From a bacterium (GTDB taxonomy: Bacteria; Cyanobacteriota; Vampirovibrionia; Gastranaerophilales; Gastranaerophilaceae), in assembly GCA_017652265.1 (NCBI GenBank), contig JAGCBH010000035.1:1-64000 (forward strand): a stretch of DNA of 64,000 bases, read 5' to 3'. Within the stretch, counting starts at the first letter, position 1. Every line of letters begins with the position of its first letter. The notes under the pieces were generated by a model, which was given only the letters and a program-made list of their open reading frames with translations, was not told the origin of the DNA and made no database searches. A program made the translations under genes and the position numbers. Shown in pieces: positions 42,078 to 52,449 of the stretch.

Positions 42078-43946
42078 TTATGTAAAACTGAATGTGTTTT
42101 TTGAACGGGATTTTTTCTTTTTCTCCTGTTTCTCTTTTTTGACCTTAGTCACAGTCTTTTTATTCTTCTTCTTATGTTCATCAATTTTTGCAACTTCTTT
42201 ATCTTCACAGAAGAACATTGTCATTGTATTATTATATTTGTTTGTAATGTGTGCATAATCAAATATAATAACTCCTCCCAAATTCATCTTTTTGGCCATG
42301 TGCAGCTGTCTTATCAAATCGTCTGAACTCCCGCCTATGAATGTGACAAAAATACCCGCATATAATTTTGTATTTGGATTAATTGCGGCCATAACTTTAT
42401 TTATGGAATTTGCGGCTGTTTTGCTGTCGCATGTCAAAAACAACGGAGTAATACCGTCTATTATGCCTGTATTTGACCACTCTTTCCAGTCCTGAAGTTT
42501 TGTTGTTAAAGCACTAAGTCTGTCCGGAAATATTACAGCAGTGAGATAAATATTATTTTTACGGCATATTTCGCTTATATTTTTTACTGTTTCCGTTACG
42601 GCATTGCGTCTGTAATTCCCCCAGTTAACAAGTTGTTCCTGGCTGTTGTGAATATCTGCGGGGTCAATACTGTATTTTTGTTTGAATTCATTTCTGGCAT
42701 ACTTTGTAAATCCCCAGGAATTCATCTCTGAAACTGATTGAGGATATCTTATGTAATCAAGATTTATTCCGTCAGGATGGTATGTTTCGGCGATTTCTTC
42801 AACCAAATCAGTGAGAAATTTTTTAACATCAGGATTTGCCGGATCCAGAAAATATCCGTTATGCTCTGTTACCGCTTTTGACGGATAAACAGAGTCGGTG
42901 TCTTTTTTTATTTTGTTTCCCCATTCAGGGTTTAAAAACAGAATATTTTGCGGGTTCATCTGCGGGTTTTCGTTTCCGATATAGAAAGTTTCAAACCAGA
43001 TGTGGAGTTTGATTTTTTGTTTTTTGCATTCTTCAGACCAAGCCGCTAAAGGATCGTAACCCGTAAAGTTTTCGTTTTGAGGGATAAATCCGTTCGTTGC
43101 CATTACTTTACTTGGGTAAATTGTACGCCCGTGATAAAAAGTTTCAAGAAAAACTGTGTCTATACCTAATGATTTGAGGTGTTTTACAGTACTTTTAACT
43201 TCCTGTGCATTTCTTTGGTATGGTCTGAGCCATACGCCTTTCATCTCATCAGGGTTAAAAGGTATTGTGCATCTCAAAGCGTCATTTGCCGCATCAATTG
43301 CAAGAGCTACATTCTTTTTGGCAGATTGCGGATTTCTCTTGGCTTTTTTTATGTATTTTTTTGCATCAGTTATATAGATGCCTGGAGCGTGAGATTCAAA
43401 CTGAGGGTTGTTTTTGGAATAATACTGAATAATTTGTTCTGTTTCTTCCAGTTTGTTTTCTGCCTGATAAATGTAACTTTCGCTTGTATCATAAGTATAA
43501 ATTATTTCACCTTCAATATCTACATAAACTTTTGTTCCGACTTTTATTGTACTGTTTATCCAATTTTTAGCTTTTCCGTGTCCGCTTATTACAAAGCCGT
43601 CTGGCGGTATCGGCGAATTTGCTCCCGAAAGTTCCACAACCGTATTGCCGATTACAATAGCTTCGGAACCGTATTCGTTTGTACAGGTACTTTTTCCGTA
43701 TGCGGAAGTGTATATTATAAGCTGATTTGTACCCCTTGAACCAGGCATATTTATACCTTCTTTATTGGTTTTTGCAGTAGGGTCAAAGTTATTTATTCGG
43801 TACTGAGAGCCCGAATAAATAACTTCATCTTTTTTGGCTACATAAGGGTAGTATCCTGCGGGTAATGTTTTGATATCATCAGCCAGTATTGGTGAGGCTG
43901 TCCAAAACACCAAAAAACAAATTATACACGTTAATATTTTTTTCAT
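42078..43946 (-). CDS. Secreted GHL10-family glycosidase
   Basis: 622 residues. Signal peptide (1-22), an N-terminal domain of about 120 residues with NQLIIYTSAYG and GFVISGHGKAKNW, a helical linker, then a GHL10 (DUF187-like) TIM barrel from about 235 (GVWLRPYQRN, IWFETFYIGNEN, DGINLDYIRYP). The Lys-rich tail is unusual. It probably acts on cell-wall or glycan substrates. It overlaps the start codon of the upstream TPR gene by 1 nt (ATGA-type coupling). Confidence 0.85.
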   Translation of the reverse strand: MKKILTCIICFLVFWTASPILADDIKTLPAGYYPYVAKKDEVIYSGSQYRINNFDPTAKTNKEGINMPGSRGTNQLIIYTSAYGKSTCTNEYGSEAIVIGNTVVELSGANSPIPPDGFVISGHGKAKNWINSTIKVGTKVYVDIEGEIIYTYDTSESYIYQAENKLEETEQIIQYYSKNNPQFESHAPGIYITDAKKYIKKAKRNPQSAKKNVALAIDAANDALRCTIPFNPDEMKGVWLRPYQRNAQEVKSTVKHLKSLGIDTVFLETFYHGRTIYPSKVMATNGFIPQNENFTGYDPLAAWSEECKKQKIKLHIWFETFYIGNENPQMNPQNILFLNPEWGNKIKKDTDSVYPSKAVTEHNGYFLDPANPDVKKFLTDLVEEIAETYHPDGINLDYIRYPQSVSEMNSWGFTKYARNEFKQKYSIDPADIHNSQEQLVNWGNYRRNAVTETVKNISEICRKNNIYLTAVIFPDRLSALTTKLQDWKEWSNTGIIDGITPLFLTCDSKTAANSINKVMAAINPNTKLYAGIFVTFIGGSSDDLIRQLHMAKKMNLGGVIIFDYAHITNKYNNTMTMFFCEDKEVAKIDEHKKKNKKTVTKVKKEKQEKKKKSRSKNTFSFT

Positions 43947-44584
43947 TATTTTCTGCCTTTGCCGTGATATTCAGGGTTTTCTTCCGGCATGTTCCTTATT
44001 TTTTCTGCCAAAAAACTTTTTGAGTTGTCTTTTTCATAGGCAATTTCATAGAACTTTTTGGCGTTACACAAATCTCCCAATTTTTCGTAAATTGTCCCTA
44101 ATTTATAATTTATGTCGTATGTATTATAACCGTTTTCATATGCATTTGTAAAGTATCTTAATCCCCTTTTGAAGTCTCTGCGCTTGAAAAAATAATCTCC
44201 GACAAGATAGTTTGTTTCAGGATTATTTTCATCCAGGTTCATGGATTGGGCAAAATAAGATTTTGCAAGCATGTTACGGTCTTCCAAATCGTATATGTAT
44301 GCGGTACGATTTAGAGAATGTATATCTTTCGGGCTTATTTTGAGTATTATATAGTAATCTTTTAATGCGGCATGCAGGAGTTTTTTCTTAGTATTTTTGT
44401 CTGATTCTTTTATTGCATTATTAATGTAGTTACCCGCTTCCGTTTTTAATTCTGCCGTATTGTATTTTGAATAATCAAACAAATAGTCGTGAAACTCCAC
44501 CCCTCCGGTTTTTGTATTGGAGCATAATGACGGCGAAGCGGTAAATATAACTGATAATAACGCTATGACAATTCTTTTAATCAT
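43946..44584 (-). CDS. Secreted TPR protein
   Basis: 212 residues from ATG 44584: signal peptide IVIALLSVIFTASPSLCS, then about four TPR units (KYNTAELKTEAGNYINNAIK..., AKSYFAQSMNLDEN, LRYFTNAYENGYNTYDINYK). Start is 1 nt past the stop of the gene before it, so the run 44897-42078 is probably one operon of envelope proteins. Confidence 0.8.
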   Translation of the reverse strand: MIKRIVIALLSVIFTASPSLCSNTKTGGVEFHDYLFDYSKYNTAELKTEAGNYINNAIKESDKNTKKKLLHAALKDYYIILKISPKDIHSLNRTAYIYDLEDRNMLAKSYFAQSMNLDENNPETNYLVGDYFFKRRDFKRGLRYFTNAYENGYNTYDINYKLGTIYEKLGDLCNAKKFYEIAYEKDNSKSFLAEKIRNMPEENPEYHGKGRK

Positions 44585-44585
44585 A

Positions 44586-44897
44586 TTACAGATCGTAGAA
44601 ACTAGGTTCCATATCAATATTGTGTTCTAAGAAGTCAGCTTCAATTGCCGGATCAATATAAACGTAAGCATTGTATAATGCTCTTAAAATTTTGTTTTTA
44701 ATAACTTTTTTGTTCGGATAATCACTTTTAATGCCCACTGCCTTATCATGTTCATGAGTGGCAATGTTAATTAAGGTATCAGAGTATCCGTTCGTTTTAA
44801 GGAAATCCGATGAATATGTATCGCTTGTTGAAATATAAGCAAATGCAGGAATTGCAAATGCTGAAAGTAAAACTGTTAAGAATAATTTATTTCTCAT
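44586..44897 (-). CDS. Small secreted protein
   Basis: 103 residues with signal peptide (MRNKLFLTVLLSAFAIPAFA). The mature part has a short helical motif, with no family recognised. AGGAGTT precedes the ATG. Confidence 0.65.
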   Translation of the reverse strand: MRNKLFLTVLLSAFAIPAFAYISTSDTYSSDFLKTNGYSDTLINIATHEHDKAVGIKSDYPNKKVIKNKILRALYNAYVYIDPAIEADFLEHNIDMEPSFYDL

Positions 44898-44976
44898 ATA
44901 TAAAACTCCTGGATTTTAATTATACTTCTTTATTCGGTATTATACAACAGTATTATAAAAACTTAATATTCTTTTG

Positions 44977-46041
44977 TCATGAATTAAACAGATGATTTTT
45001 TATTTCCGTTTCCAGCCTGTCTAAAAGTTTTTCTTCTTTAACTTTTGCGATAATCTGTCCTTTTTTGAATATTAATCCTTCTCCGATGCCGCCTGCGATA
45101 CCAAAATCGGCTTCTCTGGCTTCACCCGGACCGTTGACGGCACAACCCATAACAGCAATTGTTATCGGTTTATCAATATTTTTGAACCGTTCTTCCACCT
45201 GCTTTGCAAGTGAAATCAGGTCAATTTGCGTTCTTCCGCATGTCGGGCACGAAATAAAATTAACCCCATGTTTCCTTAAATTCAGAGATTTTAATATTTC
45301 GTATCCTGCAAGCACTTCTTCTACCGGATCTTCTGTCAGTGATACTCTTATCGTGTCGCCGATGCCTTCTGCAAGCAATGTACCTATGCCTACTGCTGAT
45401 TTTACAAGTCCGCCTTTTAAAGTTCCCGTTTCGGTTACTCCAAGGTGCAACGGATAAGGTATTTTCTCTGCAATAAGCCTGTACGCATCAATTGTTGTGA
45501 GAACATCGGAAGATTTCAAGGAAACTTTTATAAGTCCGAAATCCAGATCTTCAAGAATTTTTATGTGCGAAAGGGCGCTTTCAACAAGTTTTTCGGATAG
45601 TGAAAGTTCGTTATTATCAACAAGTTTTTTTTCTAAAGAGCCTGCATTTACGCCTATTCTGATAGGAATTTTTTGCTGTTTTGCTAGTTTTACAACTGCT
45701 TCAACGTTTTCACGTTTCCCGATATTTCCGGGATTTAAACGAAGGGCCTGAACTCCCGAATTTATGGCCTGAATTGCAAGTTTATAGTCAAAATGAATGT
45801 CCGCAATAACAGGAATTTTTACCTGTTTAACAATATCTTTTATTGCAAATGCGGCATCATTATCCAATACGGCAAGTCTTATTATTTCGCAGCCCGCATC
45901 AGTTAATTCTTCAATTTGGCGGACAGTTTTTTTTATGTCGCGTGTGTCGGTGTTACACATTGATTGTACTGAAATCGGAGCATTATTTCCTATTTCAACA
46001 CTGCCGATTTTAAATCCTATTGACTTTCTTTGTTTAATCAT
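44977..46041 (-). CDS. ispG: 4-hydroxy-3-methylbut-2-en-1-yl diphosphate synthase
   Basis: 354 residues, complete. TIM barrel with APISVQSMCNTDTRD, RLNPGNIG, then the C-terminal 4Fe-4S domain with FISCPTCGRTQID and GCAVNGPGEA (cysteine ligands). It is the last-but-one step of the MEP isoprenoid pathway. Leaderless start. Confidence 0.96.
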   Translation of the reverse strand: MIKQRKSIGFKIGSVEIGNNAPISVQSMCNTDTRDIKKTVRQIEELTDAGCEIIRLAVLDNDAAFAIKDIVKQVKIPVIADIHFDYKLAIQAINSGVQALRLNPGNIGKRENVEAVVKLAKQQKIPIRIGVNAGSLEKKLVDNNELSLSEKLVESALSHIKILEDLDFGLIKVSLKSSDVLTTIDAYRLIAEKIPYPLHLGVTETGTLKGGLVKSAVGIGTLLAEGIGDTIRVSLTEDPVEEVLAGYEILKSLNLRKHGVNFISCPTCGRTQIDLISLAKQVEERFKNIDKPITIAVMGCAVNGPGEAREADFGIAGGIGEGLIFKKGQIIAKVKEEKLLDRLETEIKNHLFNS

Positions 46042-46047
46042 AATATT

Positions 46048-46053
46048 ATTTTA
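46048..46053 (-). promoter_or_regulatory. Leaderless -10 box of ispG
   Basis: TAAAAT ends 6 nt before ATG 46041 on the minus strand. Confidence 0.5.
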
Positions 46054-46074
46054 GCATAAAAAGGGAGATGATTC

Positions 46075-46806
46075 ATGAAGATAGCGGTTATTTCGGATAT
46101 CCATGCAAATTTACACGCACTTACATCTGTTATTTTGGATTTTCAGGATAGAGATGTTGACAGAGTTTTTGCTCTGGGCGATTATGCAATGGCTGGTGCT
46201 CAGCCTGTTGAAACAATGCAATTCGTGCTCACACAACCTTGGGAAATGATTCAGGGAAATACCGATGAATTAATCGCAAATTATAATGATGAAATTTACG
46301 AACTTGTAAAAGGTAATTTCCCTGTAATGGGAGAAGCGCTAAAGTATGATGTCAGCGTTCTGCCGTTAAAGTACAAAGAATTTCTAAAAAATTTACCGAA
46401 AGAAAAAATACTTACAGTTGAGGGAGTAAAAATTCATCTTGTACATGGATCACCAAGAAAAAATAATGAAAATATTTTCCCGAATTTGCCTTTAGAATTG
46501 GTAGAAGAAATGTGTGCATCAACGGATGCAAATTTAATTCTTTGCGGTCATACACACGTACCTTGCGGTTACCAGTTAACAAGTAAAAAAACGGTTATAA
46601 ACGTAGGCAGTGTCGGGCGTTCAATGACTGATGATGCTATGCCTTGCTATCTTTTACTTGACGTAAAAAATGGTGAATTTACGGCAGAACACATTTTTGT
46701 TGATTATGACAGAGATACTGTTGCTGAAATCGTTCGAAATCATAATTTTGAAGGAGCTGATAAATTAGCTAAGATGCTTTATAACACCAAGGAACGCCAC
46801 ATATAA
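46075..46806 (+). CDS. Calcineurin-like metallophosphoesterase
   Basis: 243 residues with all metal motifs: SDIHANLHA (D8, H10), GDYAM, GNTDE, HGSPR, GHTHVP and NVGSVGR. It resembles small bacterial phosphoesterases such as YfcE or diadenosine tetraphosphatase-like enzymes, but the substrate is not clear. GGGAGATGA precedes the start, divergent from ispG. Confidence 0.9.
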   Translation: MKIAVISDIHANLHALTSVILDFQDRDVDRVFALGDYAMAGAQPVETMQFVLTQPWEMIQGNTDELIANYNDEIYELVKGNFPVMGEALKYDVSVLPLKYKEFLKNLPKEKILTVEGVKIHLVHGSPRKNNENIFPNLPLELVEEMCASTDANLILCGHTHVPCGYQLTSKKTVINVGSVGRSMTDDAMPCYLLLDVKNGEFTAEHIFVDYDRDTVAEIVRNHNFEGADKLAKMLYNTKERHI

Positions 46807-46834
46807 AAAAAAGACCTTCCGTATTGGAGAGGTC
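46805..46834 (-). terminator. Minus-strand terminator
   Basis: GACCTCTCC ... GGAAGGTC stem (one bulge) followed on the minus strand by eight T. It supports a minus-strand transcript from the small gene upstream. Confidence 0.55.
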
Positions 46835-46993
46835 AAGGTTGGTTATTTTGGTTATGTTATTGGTATTGTTTATAGTTTTCGTATTGTTACTATAAAAAAG
46901 AAAGGGAGTTTTGTACTATTTCTAATAACCCTCAAGAAAAATTATTGCTTTTTTTGCTTATTATTTTTACAAAACTTAACATTTAAGGTGGTT

Positions 46994-47146
46994 TTATTCT
47001 TCGTTAAAATCTTCCACCCATACGATCGTTGTTGAGTTTTCGTTATTTTTGAAAGGGTTATAGTGGTAGGGTGTTTTTGGAGTGATAAGTTTATCGTAAA
47101 ATTTTATTTTTTGTCGGAGAAATCTTGTATAAGTTAATAGTTTCAT
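46994..47146 (-). CDS. Small protein of 50 residues
   Basis: ATG 47146 to TAA 46994-46996; AGGA about 8 nt upstream. The protein is basic at the N-terminus (MKLLTYTRFLRQKIKFYDK) and ends WVEDFNEE. It is followed by a minus-strand terminator 160 bp on. It has no known family. Call rests on layout, not similarity. Confidence 0.4.
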   Translation of the reverse strand: MKLLTYTRFLRQKIKFYDKLITPKTPYHYNPFKNNENSTTIVWVEDFNEE

Positions 47147-47285
47147 AATTTCGTATCCTGCTTTTTCTATATTATCCTGTTGGGGAAATATAAAATAATT
47201 CCCATAAAGTGTAATCTTTTGGCGGCATGTTATACTGATGTAAATAATTAATACCGGTAATCTTTAAAAAAAAGTTTTTTAAAGT

Positions 47286-47291
47286 TATAAT
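47286..47291 (+). promoter_or_regulatory. Leaderless -10 box of AsmA/TamB-like gene
   Basis: TATAAT ends 7 nt before GTG 47299. Confidence 0.5.
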
Positions 47292-47298
47292 TGTCTCA

Positions 47299-50200
47299 GT
47301 GAAGAGAATATATCGTATTATTTTATCTTTATTTATCGGAATATTGGGGATTTGTATTTTATATTTTGCAATTATACCCGCCGTTTTGATGAGCAATTTT
47401 TTTATAGGAAAACTTTCATCCGTAATACATAAAAAAACGGGCTTTGAATTGAATTTATCCGATTATGAGGTTAAGCCTGAGGTATTTCCGCTTGGTTATT
47501 CGGTAAAAACGGGTAATATTCTTCTTGAAAACAAAAAATACAATGAAGTTATAAAAGTTGATAAATTCAATGCAAAAATAAGAACATTACCTCTATTTAT
47601 CGGACTTATAAGTGTCAATAACGGCATGGCGGGTGATACTTACGTTGTTATAAATCAGGATTATACGGAAACCGTTATGAGCCCGAAATTATTGAAAAAA
47701 TTAAAGCGTGTTAGACTGAAAGATTTCAATCTTTCAGGAATGGAGCTTGATATTTCGGGACAAAAATATTTCGGTAATATTAAAATCAATATTGGCAGTG
47801 CCAAGTTTTATGAAGTTAATTTATCCAGAAGAATTAATCTGGATACTGATATAGCGCTTTTATACGGAGATGATGCCGGTTATATTTCTCTCAGTACGGA
47901 TTTGAAACTGCCTCTAAAATATAAGAATATAAAAAGCACTTTTCTCAAATCAAATGTAAATAATCTGAGGCTGGAAATATTTTCAAAATTTATCAATAAA
48001 ATTTACGATGAAATAGAAGCTACAGCGGGAACTATATCCGCAACCGTTGACAAAGATGGCGAAACGTATATGGTTGTTAATTCCTTGTGCGATAATATTA
48101 AAATTAATTTTAAAGATGATAAACCGCCGATATATCTGACAAAACCATTAACATTCAAAAGCAATATGATTTTTGCTGATAACAAACTTGATATTAAAAC
48201 AATGAAAGTCTTATCGGAGCTTATTAAAGGTGAAATGTACGGATATATTGATTTATCGGATATGAAAAATATTAAAAATACTTTGACAGTGTCAATTGAT
48301 AAATCGGATTTATCTGAGGCGGTAAATCTTTTGCCTCCGTTAAAAGATACAATAGAAGAATTTGATTTAAGCGAATTAAAGAAAAATGTTGTATCCGGTA
48401 AGATTTTGGGCCATCTTGATATTGACGGTGATCTGATGACTCCGGATGTGACAGGGAATATTCTGGTTTCTGATTTGTACGTTGTAAAACCTATTAAAAA
48501 TGCCCGGAAAGCAACTGTCAAGCTTTTATTTAATGGTGATAATATGACGCTGGATACCTTTGTTCCTACTGCGTATAAAGAATATGTCAGGGCAAAGGGA
48601 AATTTTAATTTATATGGTGACAAAAGATGTCTTTTGAATGTCAAATCAACCGAAAATATTGATTTGGAAACTGCTCAAACTATTGTAAATCCGCTTCAGG
48701 ATGTTTTAAAACTGTATTTTGGACCTGTTCCTGTTATGAAAATCAACGGGATCGGTAATATTGACATAAATGTCAGCGGGAATCGTGCCGAACCAAATAT
48801 TACAGGCGCTTTCAATTTCCGCAGTGGTACGGCCTCTTTTGTTGAGATGCCAGATATTGTTGTGAAAAATATGGAGGGTAAGCTATCTTTTTCAGGTGAG
48901 GATACTCTGTTTGAAACAAAAAATGCTACGTTAAATTCTCGGCCGGTAAATATTAAAGGTGCTTGCAGTTTGTACGGCAAATTTGATTTTAGTGCCGATA
49001 CGGTATCACAAAATCTGGCAACTGTATTTTCTGAAATAAAAGACAGTCCTATGCTGGATGTATTTAAAATATATTTTGAAAAATTGAACAAGGTCAGCGG
49101 AACCGGTGATGTCAAACTTCGAATATATGGTAATTTAAAAAATGTTCATGATATGAAAATCAACAAGAATACGTTTGTTGATACTGATTTGACACTTAAT
49201 TCCGCAGGAATTAAAATTAAGGATTTGCCTGTGGAACTTTCTAATATTTTTGGCCCTGTATCCTTAAAAAGAGAAGACTTACTGCTTAATTTATATGCGG
49301 TAATCAATAAATCAAAAATCTATATTGACGGCAAAATCAGAGGGGATAATGCGGATATTGCCGTAAAAGGGGATGATTTCAGGGTAATAGATCTTACAAT
49401 GCTGCTGCCTGCTGATATCCAGAGGACAATTCTGACATTTTTGAAATCGGATGATTTTATAAACTTTTTGCCGACTCTTTATACTGATTTCAAGCTTAAA
49501 TACTCGGGCGGTGTAAAAAATATTAATTACGATAATATATTTTTAGACGGCAAATTGACTTCTGCCAATAAGCAGTTTAAAGATGTAAAATATTTATTAA
49601 ATCATTCTGATTTAAAATTTACGGATTTTATTTTGAATTTAGATAGCCTGAATTTGAAAACCGGCGGAGCTGTTTATAACTTGTTTTCTCCAAAACGTTC
49701 GGTTTCGGCTATTTTTAATCTGAAAGATTTTGATTTGGAAAACATAAATGTTGATACTTTAAAACATGCGGGATTATTTGCTTCATACGCAGATGATATT
49801 GAGCAGATGAGCGGTAAAATTAATGTGGCGATGCGCGTTCAGAATAACAATTTAAATGGTAATTGTAACCTTGAAAATATTAAAATCGGTTCGGGTAGGA
49901 AATTTAATGAAATTCTGAGCGGTAAACTGAATTTCAGAAACAATGTGTTATATGCGGATAAAGTGAATGCAAGGATTTATGAGATGCCGGTAATGCTTGA
50001 CGGCCATGCAGGTTTTTCCGGTAACCGATTATCAAATTACAATTTTAATTTAATGGCCAAACCGGTTCAGGACTTTCTGGATGAAACATTTAATAAAAAC
50101 GCACTTTATCCTGTTAAGGTTAAAGGTAATGTTTCGGTTAATACAAAGGTAACGGGCTCAGGTAATAATCTGGGTATAAAATCGGATGTGCTTTTAGATA

Positions 50201-51723
50201 AAGATGCGTCTTTATACTATCTTGGGGCAACTATAGGTGATAAATCGGATGCGGTTAAGATTAATTCCGATATAGCGATAGGGCCAAAAGAAATAAAAAT
50301 TAATGACATAAATTATAACAAAGTTGTTCAGTCGTTGAATGATAAGGAAAGTACCATTCCTGTTTTAAAAGTTAGCGGAGCTATAGATACTCAAAAAGAT
50401 AATGTACTGAAGTTCAACAATCTGAAAATCAAGTCATTGCTTCCTGTAGATGCCAAGATTTTCAATATAATTTTCAGGAAACCGTTTGTAAAAGAGGGCG
50501 TGTTTACTTCGGATTTGATACTTAACGGAACATCATTGAAGCCGGAAGTTCTGGGTAAACTGGACATATCTTCGGTTAGTCTCCCATTTTTTGAAAGTAA
50601 CATCAACAGTATAAATATGAATTTTACACCTAAACATATTAATGTTGTTTCCAAAGGTGATGTTGTAACCAATGAAGTTGATATATCGGCAAGATTAAAG
50701 AATGATTTTACTCTGCCGTTTGTTGCGGAAGATGTAAATGTCCACCTCGCAGAGCTTGATTTGGGGCAAATTCATAATAAATTTAAAAATATTGAAGAAA
50801 CGAATTTTAAAATTCATAATGAGCTTTTTGAATTTCAGCCGTTTGATTATACAAATTTTATAATTCATAATTCTACGCTCACTGCCGACAGAATTGTGAT
50901 AGATAAAATTGAAGCACAGAATTTTTCGGGCAATGTTGAAATAGATAAAGACAAAGTTTTAAATGTTAAAAACTTCAGATTTAATATGGCTGACGGAAGT
51001 GTTGACGGTAACATTACCCACCGTTATGACGACAATAAACTCAGTTTGGTTATGAATTTGAACCAGGCGGATGCTGCAAACATAGCCGAAACACTTTTTA
51101 ATCTTAAAGGACAAATATACGGTCTTGCAAACGGTAAAATAAGTCTGAACTGTAATGCGGAAAATGAGAAAGTTTGTCTGTCAACATTATCCGGTGACGG
51201 TTATTTTGATATTCAAAACGGAAAAATGCCTAAATTAGGATCACTTGAATATTTACTTAAGGCAGGAAACCTTATCAATAGAGGTCTTACCGGTTTAACG
51301 ATAAATGGCGTAATTGATTTGTTGTCACCGTTAAAATCAGGTGAATTTAAAAATATTAAAGGCGATTTCAAAATTACGGATGGTGTAGCTGATGATATAA
51401 ATATCTATTCTAACGGGAAAGATTTAAACCTGTATATTACGGGAAATTATAATTTAGATAATTCAATTGCGGATTTCAGAGTATTTGGCAGTCTTTCAAA
51501 AGAAGTAACAACAATGATTAACAAAGTGAAAAACCTTTCGTTGAATACATTGCTTAAGACAATACCTATGGTAAATCGTGAAAAAGAAAATGAGTTTTCC
51601 GATGAGATAGCCAAAATACCTATGTCAAACGAAATAAACAATATCTACAGATTTTTCATGGTAATAATCAACGGAGATATTAATGAAAGCGGGTTTGTAA
51701 AATCATTCGAATGGGTTGATTAA
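47299..51723 (+). CDS. Giant AsmA/TamB-like envelope protein
   Basis: 1474 residues, starting at GTG. An N-terminal membrane anchor (IILSLFIGILGICILYFAII) precedes a long beta-rich region of repeating strands and a C-terminal AsmA_2-like domain (GDGYFDIQNGKMPKLGSLEYLL..., ITDGVADDINIYSNGKDLNL). The family forms periplasmic bridges that move lipids to the outer membrane, which fits a double-membrane cell. It is one of the largest genes in the window. Confidence 0.85.
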   Translation: MKRIYRIILSLFIGILGICILYFAIIPAVLMSNFFIGKLSSVIHKKTGFELNLSDYEVKPEVFPLGYSVKTGNILLENKKYNEVIKVDKFNAKIRTLPLFIGLISVNNGMAGDTYVVINQDYTETVMSPKLLKKLKRVRLKDFNLSGMELDISGQKYFGNIKINIGSAKFYEVNLSRRINLDTDIALLYGDDAGYISLSTDLKLPLKYKNIKSTFLKSNVNNLRLEIFSKFINKIYDEIEATAGTISATVDKDGETYMVVNSLCDNIKINFKDDKPPIYLTKPLTFKSNMIFADNKLDIKTMKVLSELIKGEMYGYIDLSDMKNIKNTLTVSIDKSDLSEAVNLLPPLKDTIEEFDLSELKKNVVSGKILGHLDIDGDLMTPDVTGNILVSDLYVVKPIKNARKATVKLLFNGDNMTLDTFVPTAYKEYVRAKGNFNLYGDKRCLLNVKSTENIDLETAQTIVNPLQDVLKLYFGPVPVMKINGIGNIDINVSGNRAEPNITGAFNFRSGTASFVEMPDIVVKNMEGKLSFSGEDTLFETKNATLNSRPVNIKGACSLYGKFDFSADTVSQNLATVFSEIKDSPMLDVFKIYFEKLNKVSGTGDVKLRIYGNLKNVHDMKINKNTFVDTDLTLNSAGIKIKDLPVELSNIFGPVSLKREDLLLNLYAVINKSKIYIDGKIRGDNADIAVKGDDFRVIDLTMLLPADIQRTILTFLKSDDFINFLPTLYTDFKLKYSGGVKNINYDNIFLDGKLTSANKQFKDVKYLLNHSDLKFTDFILNLDSLNLKTGGAVYNLFSPKRSVSAIFNLKDFDLENINVDTLKHAGLFASYADDIEQMSGKINVAMRVQNNNLNGNCNLENIKIGSGRKFNEILSGKLNFRNNVLYADKVNARIYEMPVMLDGHAGFSGNRLSNYNFNLMAKPVQDFLDETFNKNALYPVKVKGNVSVNTKVTGSGNNLGIKSDVLLDKDASLYYLGATIGDKSDAVKINSDIAIGPKEIKINDINYNKVVQSLNDKESTIPVLKVSGAIDTQKDNVLKFNNLKIKSLLPVDAKIFNIIFRKPFVKEGVFTSDLILNGTSLKPEVLGKLDISSVSLPFFESNINSINMNFTPKHINVVSKGDVVTNEVDISARLKNDFTLPFVAEDVNVHLAELDLGQIHNKFKNIEETNFKIHNELFEFQPFDYTNFIIHNSTLTADRIVIDKIEAQNFSGNVEIDKDKVLNVKNFRFNMADGSVDGNITHRYDDNKLSLVMNLNQADAANIAETLFNLKGQIYGLANGKISLNCNAENEKVCLSTLSGDGYFDIQNGKMPKLGSLEYLLKAGNLINRGLTGLTINGVIDLLSPLKSGEFKNIKGDFKITDGVADDINIYSNGKDLNLYITGNYNLDNSIADFRVFGSLSKEVTTMINKVKNLSLNTLLKTIPMVNREKENEFSDEIAKIPMSNEINNIYRFFMVIINGDINESGFVKSFEWVD

Positions 51724-52443
51724 TTATTTACCCAGTTGTTCTTTATATTTGAACAACAATTCTTCAAGTTCTTTCCTTGATTTAATATCAGGTTGTATTT
51801 TTTTTGCAAGTTGTAATTCTTTTTCAGCATCAGGTCCGAAGTTGTTTTCTTCAAGTAATACAGCATAATCGTAGTGAGCTCTTGCGTTGTTGCGGCCATG
51901 CTTTATTGCCATTTGGCAATTTTTTCTGGCAGTGATAAAATCTCCCAGACGCCCATGTGCTGCGCATAGTTCCGTATAGCCTGTTGTATCGGTAGGTCTT
52001 CTTGCAACATAGGAATTCATCAAAGGTATAATTGGCTCTACATTGCCATATGCCATATTAATACGGATAAATTTCAAAAAAGCTTCTCTGTTGGTAGGAT
52101 CTTTTTTGAGTACCAGATAGTATGATTTTGCGGCATTTGAGTAATCTGCCAAAAGATAAAAAACATTGCCCAGGTAATTATATGCTTTTTCTTCAGCATT
52201 TTTTTGTTTCATAAGTTCCGGATGCTGAACAACATATGTATATACAACTTTGGCATTTTCGTATTGGCCGATGTCTTGTTTTATTTTCCCGCTCGCAAGA
52301 AGAATCGCAGCGTTGTTATTCTTCATACCTATGTTATACACCATAGGATAAACAAATCTGTCGGCAACATTGTTTCTGATTTTTTCAACCAGCATCAGAG
52401 ACAGTAACAATAAAATAATTAAATAAATAATTCTCTTAATCAT
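51724..52443 (-). CDS. Membrane-anchored TPR protein
   Basis: 239 residues: N-terminal TM (IIYLIILLLLSLMLVEKI) and about four TPR units. It is convergent to the AsmA-like gene with 0-bp gap. It probably acts as a scaffold at the inner membrane. Confidence 0.8.
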   Translation of the reverse strand: MIKRIIYLIILLLLSLMLVEKIRNNVADRFVYPMVYNIGMKNNNAAILLASGKIKQDIGQYENAKVVYTYVVQHPELMKQKNAEEKAYNYLGNVFYLLADYSNAAKSYYLVLKKDPTNREAFLKFIRINMAYGNVEPIIPLMNSYVARRPTDTTGYTELCAAHGRLGDFITARKNCQMAIKHGRNNARAHYDYAVLLEENNFGPDAEKELQLAKKIQPDIKSRKELEELLFKYKEQLGK

Positions 52444-52449
52444 AGGCGA

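Larger units (their letters stand above)
46807..47298. other. 492-bp gap with a small gene and a terminator
   Basis: Contains a minus-strand terminator (46805-46834), a probable 50-codon gene at 46994-47146, and the leaderless promoter of the AsmA-like gene at its right end. Nothing else convincing was seen. Confidence 0.5.

Noticed and set aside
43179-43739. A 186-codon plus-strand frame
   Set aside because: It is antisense to the GHL10 glycosidase and has the Cys/Phe-rich composition typical of shadows.
47172-47396. A 74-codon minus-strand frame upstream of the AsmA-like gene
   Set aside because: It overlaps the AsmA-like start and its leaderless promoter and has no ribosome site.
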